In this document: positions 5,903-10,907 of the stretch, in pieces
How the letters are laid out: each line of letters opens with the position of its first letter
Position numbering within the stretch: position 1 is the first letter of the stretch
Source: Clostridia bacterium
Lineage (GTDB): Bacteria > Bacillota > Clostridia > Oscillospirales > Acutalibacteraceae
Assembly: GCA_017381395.1 (NCBI GenBank)
Contig: JAFOCH010000130.1
Location: 1 to 10,907 of the forward strand
Direction: 5' to 3'
DNA: 10,907 bases
Notes under the pieces: model-generated
Databases searched by the model: none
Seen by the model: only the letters and a program-made list of their open reading frames with translations
What the model was told of the DNA's origin: nothing
Program-made: the position numbers and the translations under genes

Positions 5903-7993
5903 ATGCCACAAATTAAGGTGCTCGACCGTCAGGTCGCCGAGCTTATAGCTGCAGGCGAGGTTGTAGAGCGACCTGCTTCGGTAATAAAGGAGCTTGTCGA
6001 AAACTCGATTGACGCCGGCGCAACGCAAATTACTGTCGAAATTCAAAATGGCGGCATAACCTTTATGCGTGTGACCGACAATGGCTCGGGAATCGCACGC
6101 GAGGATATAAAAACAGCATTCTTACGCCATGCAACGAGCAAGGTGGATAAGGTTGATGACCTTGATAGCATCGCAACCCTCGGCTTCCGTGGCGAAGCTC
6201 TCGCGTCGGTTGCCGCAGTTGCAAGGGTTGAACTTCTCACCTGTAAAAAGGGCGAAACCGGCTCAAAATATGCCATCAGCGGTGGGGAAGAGGAGTTTAT
6301 CGAGGATGCCGGCTGTCCCGTCGGTACTACAATAATTGTCAGGGATCTGTTCTTTAACACTCCTGCGCGAATGAAATTTCTCAAAAAGGATGTCAGCGAA
6401 TCCAATGCCGTCGCAGGTGTAATTGACAAAATTGCCCTCTCTCATCCCGAAATTTCCTTCCGATTCATCCGCGATGGAAAGAACACCCTCACCACACCCG
6501 GTGACAACGACCTCAAAGCCACCGTCTATGCCGTTTTTGGCCGCGAATTTGCCAATTCGCTGATAAAGGTTGATTACACATTTAATAATATGTCGGTCAG
6601 CGGCTTTGTCGGTTCTCCGCTTTCTGCGAGGGCGAATAGAAATATGCAGCATTTTTACATCAATGGCCGCTATATAAAGTCAAAGAATTTGATGGCGGCG
6701 CTAGAACAGGCGTGTAAAAATTCGGTTATGGTCGGAAAGTTCCCGTCTTGCGTACTCAATTTGTCCATCCCGTACAATTTAGTTGACATAAATGTCAGCC
6801 CGTCAAAGACGGAAGCTCGTTTTGCCGACGAAAGAGCCGTATTTAACATTGTATATTACGCGGTAAAATCCGCTTTAACAGAAGGGGATAACCGCCCTGA
6901 AATAAAGACTCAGCGTGTAATACCCAACGCTATTCAAGGGGAACAGATTAGTTTACATAAAACTGAAACTGTAGCAAAGCGCAGCAGTATAATTGATAAT
7001 CCCCTTAATAATTTTGAACCCGAAAAAACCAGCAAATCTCCCTCATATTCATCGGCCTATGCCACCGATTCCGATTTTATCGGCAGCACAGTCAACGTTG
7101 ATCCAAAATCGTCGGAGTCGAAGGCAGAGCCGCTTGTGATGAAAAGCGAGCCGGTTGTAAAATACACCACGTCACTTGGAAAGAAGAACATTGACGTTTT
7201 CTGTGATGATGAGCCGGCGGAAAAAGTTGCTTTGTCACAATTGGTCCAAACCGAAGGTTGCGATTTGGTTCAATCCGAAAGTGAATCTCCCGTTCAACCC
7301 GAAGTTGAAGAAATAGCTCAACTCGACCGACTTGAAAGCAATACTTCTGCTCAGCTCGACCAATCAATAGAAACTGTCACCGAGCCGCAAAATTCGGTTA
7401 CCGAATCGGTTGCTGATGACACCGATCTGTCCGAAATTCGCATAATCGGCGAGGCGTTTACCACCTATATTTTGGCCGAATACGGCGATTCGGTGGTGTT
7501 TATCGACAAGCACGCCGCCCACGAGCGAATTCTTTTTGAAAAAATTAAGCAGAGCGAACACGATAGCCAAATGCTGCTCGAGCCGATAGCCGTCCCTCTT
7601 ACAAAAGAGGAATATGCCGCCATTCTGGATAATCTCGACCTGATTATTCGCACAGGATTTGACATCGAGGATTTTGGTGCATCGTCGGTAATCGTTCGTG
7701 CGGTGCCCACCGTTTTGGTCGGCGAGGATATAAAGAATCTCGTTTACGAAATGGCAGGGGGCTTCACCGATAATAAAAACTCGGTTGAAATCGAAAAGCT
7801 CGACTGGCTTTATCACAATATTGCCTGCCGTGCCGCGATAAAGGCGGGTACACGCTCAAATCCTGCCGAAATGGCCGCCCTTGCCGAGCGAATCATTCGC
7901 CACGATGATATAAAATATTGTCCTCATGGACGACCGGTTGCCTTCATACTCACTAAAAAGGAGCTTGAAAAACAGTTTGGACGCCTTCAATAA
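5903..7993 (+). CDS. mutL: DNA mismatch repair endonuclease MutL
   Basis: MutL couples MutS mismatch recognition to strand incision. The N-terminal GHKL ATPase shows ELVENSIDAGA (catalytic E30, Mg-ligand N34), DNGSGI (D59), the ATP-lid region ATSKV and GFRGEAL (94-100). The transducer domain ends near 335. A long, acidic, low-complexity linker (about 335-495) includes a short tandem repeat (residues 447-478). The C-terminal domain carries the endonuclease motifs: DKHAAHERILFE (535-546, the DQHAx2Ex4E motif with K for Q), ACRAAIKA (641-648) and CPHGRP (673-678), as expected in bacteria without MutH. QMLLEP (556-561) fits the QxxLxP clamp-binding pattern. At 696 residues it is longer than many MutL proteins, mainly from the linker. 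The start ATG 5903 has AAAGGGAGG at 5884-5892; an ATG at 5895 is out of frame. The 3' end overlaps miaA. Confidence 0.97.
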   Translation: MPQIKVLDRQVAELIAAGEVVERPASVIKELVENSIDAGATQITVEIQNGGITFMRVTDNGSGIAREDIKTAFLRHATSKVDKVDDLDSIATLGFRGEALASVAAVARVELLTCKKGETGSKYAISGGEEEFIEDAGCPVGTTIIVRDLFFNTPARMKFLKKDVSESNAVAGVIDKIALSHPEISFRFIRDGKNTLTTPGDNDLKATVYAVFGREFANSLIKVDYTFNNMSVSGFVGSPLSARANRNMQHFYINGRYIKSKNLMAALEQACKNSVMVGKFPSCVLNLSIPYNLVDINVSPSKTEARFADERAVFNIVYYAVKSALTEGDNRPEIKTQRVIPNAIQGEQISLHKTETVAKRSSIIDNPLNNFEPEKTSKSPSYSSAYATDSDFIGSTVNVDPKSSESKAEPLVMKSEPVVKYTTSLGKKNIDVFCDDEPAEKVALSQLVQTEGCDLVQSESESPVQPEVEEIAQLDRLESNTSAQLDQSIETVTEPQNSVTESVADDTDLSEIRIIGEAFTTYILAEYGDSVVFIDKHAAHERILFEKIKQSEHDSQMLLEPIAVPLTKEEYAAILDNLDLIIRTGFDIEDFGASSVIVRAVPTVLVGEDIKNLVYEMAGGFTDNKNSVEIEKLDWLYHNIACRAAIKAGTRSNPAEMAALAERIIRHDDIKYCPHGRPVAFILTKKELEKQFGRLQ
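7241..7336 (+). repeat. Degenerate 24-bp (8-residue) tandem repeat in the mutL linker
   Basis: Four in-frame 24-base units encode LVQTEGCD, LVQSESES, PVQPEVEE and IAQLDRLE (residues 447-478 of MutL). The first three are clearly related in DNA: TTGGTCCAAACCGAA at 7241, TTGGTTCAATCCGAA at 7265 and CCCGTTCAACCCGAA at 7289. The fourth keeps only the Gln and acidic positions. The units lie in the flexible acidic linker between the ATPase and endonuclease domains, where length change is tolerated. Confidence 0.65.
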
Positions 7994-8939
7994 AAAAATA
8001 CCGCTGATAGCTGTTGTCGGCCCCACCGCATCGGGAAAAACGGCGCTCGGCGTCGAAATAGCCCGCCGGCTTAACGGCGAGGTGGTTTCCTGCGACTCGA
8101 TGCAGATTTACAAGGGGATGGATATCGCCTCGGCAAAGCCCACAACCGATGAAATGATGGGCATTCCCCACCATATGATTGACATAGCAGAAATGAGTGA
8201 GAGTTATTCGGTTGCTCGTTATGTTGACGAGGCAAAGAGGGCTATTGCCGATATTCACAGCCGAAATAAAATGCCGATTTTGGTCGGTGGTACGGGGCTT
8301 TACTTTTCGTCATTGGTTGATAATCTCACCTTTACGGAGGAAGAAGATACCTCCGAGCTACGAGCCAAGCTTACCGCAGAAGCTGCAGAAATCGGCAACG
8401 AAGCAATGTTAAAAAGATTGCACGAAATCGACCCCGAATATGCCGAAACTCTGCACCCAAACAATTTAAAGCGAGTGATACGCGCGTTAGAGGTGTATTA
8501 TTCGAGCGGAGTTACCATGACCGAACAGCAGCGTCGGTCGATGATAAATCCGTCAGAGTATGACCTGACCGCCATCGGCATCAGATTCGAAAACCGCGAG
8601 CTTTTATACGAAAGAATAAACAAGCGTGTCGATATAATGCTCAAAAACGGACTGCTAGACGAAGCAAAAGAGTCGATGTCGGACGGATTGGCAACGTCAG
8701 CGCAGGCGATTGGGCACAAGGAATTTATCCCGTTTTTAAAGGGGGAATGTACCCTTGACGAAGCGGTGGAAAGCTTAAAACGCGAAACGCGACGCTACGC
8801 AAAGCGGCAAATGACATGGTTTAATCGGGATGAAAGAATCAACTGGATAACCGCCGATGGAGCCGATTTAAAAAAATTATTAGAAAATTCAATAAAAATA
8901 CTGGAAATAAATGGTAAATATGGTATAATGGCCGAGTAA
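7977..8939 (+). CDS. miaA: tRNA dimethylallyltransferase MiaA
   Basis: MiaA transfers the dimethylallyl group from DMAPP to N6 of A37 in tRNAs reading UNN codons, giving i6A, the substrate of MiaB. Visible motifs are the P-loop GPTASGKT, CDSMQIYKGMDIASAKP (the catalytic Asp-Ser pair and substrate-pocket region), HHMIDI, the VGGTGLY loop and a C-terminal segment RRYAKRQMTWFNRD typical of the family. I place the start at TTG 7977, giving 320 residues with the P-loop at 15-22, because AAAAAGGAG (7955-7963) lies 13 bases upstream. An in-frame ATG at 7926 would add 17 residues but lacks a ribosome binding site and would lie among the CPHGRP codons of mutL. Either way the gene overlaps the mutL 3' end (17 bases with the TTG start), suggesting translational coupling. 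The last codons contain the predicted hfq promoter. Confidence 0.95.
   Translation: MDAFNKKIPLIAVVGPTASGKTALGVEIARRLNGEVVSCDSMQIYKGMDIASAKPTTDEMMGIPHHMIDIAEMSESYSVARYVDEAKRAIADIHSRNKMPILVGGTGLYFSSLVDNLTFTEEEDTSELRAKLTAEAAEIGNEAMLKRLHEIDPEYAETLHPNNLKRVIRALEVYYSSGVTMTEQQRRSMINPSEYDLTAIGIRFENRELLYERINKRVDIMLKNGLLDEAKESMSDGLATSAQAIGHKEFIPFLKGECTLDEAVESLKRETRRYAKRQMTWFNRDERINWITADGADLKKLLENSIKILEINGKYGIMAE
8901..8929 (+). promoter_or_regulatory. Predicted extended -10 promoter for hfq inside the end of miaA
   Basis: TGGTATAAT at 8921-8929 is a perfect -10 with the TGn extension, the same GGTATAAT core as the promoter at 641-669. At 17-base spacing the -35 position reads CTGGAA (8901-8906), only three matches to TTGACA, which is common for extended -10 promoters. 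Transcription would start near 8935-8937, giving an hfq leader of about 93 bases. The overlap with miaA codons means part of the match could be coincidental. Confidence 0.6.
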
Positions 8940-8940
8940 A

Positions 8941-8964
8941 CATCCGAAAGTAATCAATCGGATG
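8941..8964 (+). other. Hairpin at the predicted 5' end of the hfq mRNA
   Basis: CATCCGA (8941-8947) pairs perfectly with TCGGATG (8958-8964) around a 10-base loop, immediately after the miaA stop codon. It is followed by GCGGCTTTTA, which is a poor T tract, so it is not a convincing terminator. It could instead protect the 5' end of an hfq transcript started near 8936, or stabilise the miaA 3' end after processing. Confidence 0.5.
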
Positions 8965-8974
8965 GCGGCTTTTA

Positions 8975-9018
8975 TCCTTCTCGCACGGGAAAAGTCGTTT
9001 AAAAAGTGCGAAGAAGGA
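8975..9018 (+). promoter_or_regulatory. Hairpin sequestering the hfq ribosome binding site
   Basis: Bases 8975-8986 (TCCTTCTCGCAC) pair with 9006-9018 (GTGCGAAGAAGGA), forming 12 base pairs with one bulged A (9011) and a 19-base A-rich loop (8987-9005). The right arm contains most of the hfq Shine-Dalgarno sequence AAGGAG (9014-9019), so the closed form should hinder ribosome loading at ATG 9029. The pairing is read directly from sequence; regulation by Hfq itself, an sRNA or temperature is inference. Confidence 0.65.
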
Positions 9019-9028
9019 GAAAAAGAAA

Positions 9029-9271
9029 ATGGCAAATATCAATTTACAGAACGTGTTTTTGAACAGGGCAAGAAAGGAAAAAACGGAGGTCACCGTCTTT
9101 CTTGTAAACGGATTTCAAATTAAGGGAAGGGTAATTTCCTTTGACGGATTCACCGTTTTAATCGACAGTATGGGAAAGCAAAATTTGGTGTATAAACACG
9201 CCATTTCTACCATGGTGCCGTCGGTTAACATAAAATTTGAGAACGAAGCCGAAATTACACCCGAGGAATAG
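9029..9271 (+). CDS. hfq: RNA-binding protein Hfq
   Basis: An 80-residue Sm-like protein that forms a hexameric ring binding small RNAs and mRNAs. The Sm1 region (VTVFLVNGFQIKGRVISFDGFTVLI) and the Sm2 signature YKHAISTMVPS (Y55, K56, H57) are textbook Hfq; Q7, D39 and F41 match residues of the proximal RNA-binding face. The lateral rim patch is RKEK (15-18), basic like the RRER of Escherichia coli, whereas some Gram-positive Hfq proteins have fewer arginines here. The C-terminal tail is short and acidic (ENEAEITPEE). The start ATG 9029 has AGAAGGAGA (9012-9020), which is paired in a leader hairpin. The mutL-miaA-hfq order is shared with enterobacteria and Bacillus. No terminator follows; the next gene starts about 30 bases on. 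Confidence 0.97.
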   Translation: MANINLQNVFLNRARKEKTEVTVFLVNGFQIKGRVISFDGFTVLIDSMGKQNLVYKHAISTMVPSVNIKFENEAEITPEE

Positions 9272-9303
9272 TAAATAAATCATAGGAGTTGACGAAAAAA
9301 CTG

Positions 9304-10509
9304 ATGAAGTTTAATTATACAAAGATACTGGCTACATCTGCCGGAATTCTGCTTATTGTCTATCTTTTATATCAAACCTTGTTTGCTTCAATCAGCTCCA
9401 TAAGGACCGAAACAGCCACATCCTATACCGCTGAGGAAATTATCAAGGCGGAGGGTTACATAATCCGTGACGAAACCATTATTACCTGCGACGATGCTGT
9501 CGGTGGCGTTTTGAGCTACGAAATAGCCGACGGTAGCCGTGTGGCAAAGGGCGGAAAGGTTGCAGGAATTTACAATAGCGAGAATGACGTCGAGATAAAG
9601 GCGCAGATAGCCGCTCTCGATAAACAGATAAAGAATCTGTCGGGAATTTGTAATATGGATATGAGTAACGTTACCAATCTCGACCAGGTTGACGGCCAGA
9701 TTGACGATAGCTTAATCGATCTTTTGGACAGCGTTGCCGACGGCGATTACAGCAAGCTTTCGGTCATTTCCGACGAATACCTGACACTGCTTAACAAGCG
9801 TCTGGTCGCAATTGGTGCCGAAACCGATTTTTACGATCGTCTTTCCCGACTCAATACGCAAAAATCGGCACTCGAATCCCGACTTGGTGTGGCAAAAAGC
9901 GTAATTTCCGAAAAGGCGGGATATTTCGTTTCGTCCATTGACGGATACGAAAACGTGCTTACGAGTGATAGCATCGAAACCCTTTCCAAAGCCGATCTCG
10001 AAGCAATCAAACCGAATGAACAAACCGACAAAACGGTTATTGGAAAAACTGTTGACAGCGTGGATTGGTATATCGCAACCAGCCTTTCCTTCGAGAATTC
10101 GCTCAAATTTACCGAAGGTCAGTCGTTAATTATCCGCATACCCCTTCAAACGTCGACCGAGCTTCCCGTAAAGGTGCATAAGATCAATCGTGATGCCGCT
10201 ACCGGCGAAACGGTGGTAGTTTTTCGTTGCAGATATATGAGCGGTGAGCTTTCGCTCATCAGAACACAGCCGATTTCGATTGTGCTGAGCAGCTTCGACG
10301 GACTTTACGTTCCCAACGATGCACTCGAAATCGTCGACGGTAAAAAGGGCGTTTATATCAAAAACGGAAACACGGTAAAATTCATGCCAATCGAGGTTGT
10401 GTATAACGGAAACGACTTTGTCGTATGCAAAAAGGGCGGCGAACTGCGACTCTATGACGAACTTGTTGTAAAGGGAAATGATTTATATGACGGAAAAGTT
10501 ATTAGCTGA
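9304..10509 (+). CDS. HlyD/membrane-fusion-like protein with N-terminal membrane anchor
   Basis: About 401 residues. A single hydrophobic segment at about 8-29 (ATSAGILLIVYLLYQTLF) follows a short Lys-containing N-terminus, so the bulk of the protein should lie outside the membrane. Residues about 45-95 (IKAEGYIIRDETII, then GGVLSYEIADGSRVAKGGKVAGIY) match the first half of a biotinyl-lipoyl-like barrel-sandwich domain, followed by a helical hairpin (EIKAQIAALDKQIKNL and SRLNTQKSALESRL). Beta-rich C-terminal regions resemble HlyD/RND adaptor ends (VPNDALEIVDGKKGVYIKNG). No transporter partner lies in the window. Similar genes stand before yggS and sepF in many Clostridia, so a cell-envelope role is possible but unproven. 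Start choice is uncertain: AGGAG (9284-9288) directly abuts TTG 9289 and is 15 bases from ATG 9304; I prefer the ATG. The 3' end overlaps yggS by 23 bases. Confidence 0.8.
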   Translation: MKFNYTKILATSAGILLIVYLLYQTLFASISSIRTETATSYTAEEIIKAEGYIIRDETIITCDDAVGGVLSYEIADGSRVAKGGKVAGIYNSENDVEIKAQIAALDKQIKNLSGICNMDMSNVTNLDQVDGQIDDSLIDLLDSVADGDYSKLSVISDEYLTLLNKRLVAIGAETDFYDRLSRLNTQKSALESRLGVAKSVISEKAGYFVSSIDGYENVLTSDSIETLSKADLEAIKPNEQTDKTVIGKTVDSVDWYIATSLSFENSLKFTEGQSLIIRIPLQTSTELPVKVHKINRDAATGETVVVFRCRYMSGELSLIRTQPISIVLSSFDGLYVPNDALEIVDGKKGVYIKNGNTVKFMPIEVVYNGNDFVVCKKGGELRLYDELVVKGNDLYDGKVIS

Positions 10510-10907
10510 GGATATAAAGGAACGGTGTGCGATTTTTGACGAAAATTTCGCCGACGTAACAGCACGAATCGAAAAGGCGGCGGCACTTTCGGGCAGAAAA
10601 TCTGACGAAATTATGTTTCTCGCCGCGACAAAGACGATATCCGTTGAGGTTATCAACCACGCGATAAAAAATGGGATAAAGCTTATTGGTGAAAACAAGG
10701 TTCAGGAGTTTTTATCAAAAATTGACGAGTATGATGCATCTGCCGACCGCCACTTTATCGGCCATTTGCAGACCAACAAGGTGCGTCAGGTGGTAGGCAA
10801 GGTGAGTATGATTGAGTCGGTTGATTCCTTCCGCCTTGCTAACGAGATTTCGCGCAGAAGCGAGGAAATGGGCATAGTGACCGATATTCTCGTCGAAGTT
10901 AACATCG
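10487..10907 (+). CDS. YggS/PLPBP-family pyridoxal phosphate homeostasis protein (3' end outside window)
   Basis: An ATG at 10487 opens a frame that continues to the right edge (140 residues). It shows the family pattern of the fold-type III PLP-binding protein: FLAATKT (K49 is the expected PLP Schiff-base lysine), GENKVQEF, HFIGHLQTNKVR and the VSMIESVDS strand-loop. These proteins bind PLP, have no known catalytic activity and buffer vitamin B6 and amino-acid pools. The start lies within the last codons of the HlyD-like gene (23-base overlap), with AAAGGGA at about 10471-10477 as ribosome binding site, implying coupled translation. The family is usually about 225-235 residues, so roughly 40 percent is missing here, including the phosphate-binding loops. 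Confidence 0.93.
   Translation, partial: MTEKLLAEDIKERCAIFDENFADVTARIEKAAALSGRKSDEIMFLAATKTISVEVINHAIKNGIKLIGENKVQEFLSKIDEYDASADRHFIGHLQTNKVRQVVGKVSMIESVDSFRLANEISRRSEEMGIVTDILVEVNI

Noticed and set aside
7364..7816. Antisense open frame of 150 codons opposite the mutL C-terminal domain
   Set aside because: The sense strand encodes conserved MutL endonuclease motifs; the antisense product has no recognisable motifs and no plausible start signals.
7926..7976. Longer MiaA N-terminus from ATG 7926
   Set aside because: No Shine-Dalgarno before it, and the added residues are dictated by conserved mutL codons in another frame.
8941..8975. Intrinsic terminator after miaA
   Set aside because: The stem is only 7 bp and is followed by GCGGCTTTTA, not an uninterrupted T tract; kept as a hairpin only.

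Overview
The window looks like an ordinary chromosomal housekeeping segment of a Firmicutes bacterium, most likely class Clostridia (Oscillospiraceae/Ruminococcaceae-like). The reasons are the gene set and order (DUF4364, miaB, YlbF family, mutS, mutL, miaA, hfq, HlyD-like, YggS), strong AGGAG-type ribosome binding sites, frequent TTG/GTG starts, and a MutL that carries its own endonuclease motifs. Every gene is on the + strand and packing is tight. I see no mobile element, CRISPR array, tRNA or rRNA.

Layout. Bases 1-544 hold the 3' part of a DUF4364 (winged-helix-like) gene, cut by the window edge and closed by an intrinsic terminator at 564-607. A near-consensus sigma-A promoter with an extended -10 (641-669) then starts a long transcription unit: a HAD phosphatase of the phosphoglycolate phosphatase type (GTG start, 728), miaB (TTG start, 1403), a YlbF/YmcA-family gene with a cysteine-rich tail (2821), mutS (3274), mutL (5903) and miaA. 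The miaA start is probably TTG 7977, overlapping the end of mutL. A second extended -10 promoter lies inside the last codons of miaA (8901-8929). It would drive hfq (9029), a membrane-anchored HlyD/membrane-fusion-like protein (9304) and a YggS/PLPBP-family gene (10487) that runs off the right edge.

How the genes fit together. MutS and MutL form the mismatch-repair core; MutL has the metal-binding endonuclease motifs expected where MutH is absent, and both proteins carry candidate sliding-clamp peptides. MiaA and MiaB carry out successive modifications of A37 in tRNAs that read UNN codons (i6A, then ms2i6A). The YlbF-family protein and Hfq both have relatives in RNA metabolism. The HlyD-like and YggS genes overlap and often occur next to cell-division genes (sepF and neighbours) in Clostridia, which lie beyond this window.

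The best non-coding signal is in the hfq leader. A hairpin of about 12 bp with a single bulged A (8975-9018) pairs directly with the hfq Shine-Dalgarno sequence, and a second hairpin (8941-8964) sits at the predicted 5' end of the mRNA. Other points of interest are the seven-cysteine tail of the YlbF-family protein and a degenerate 8-residue tandem repeat in the MutL linker. I found no clearly new multi-gene system.
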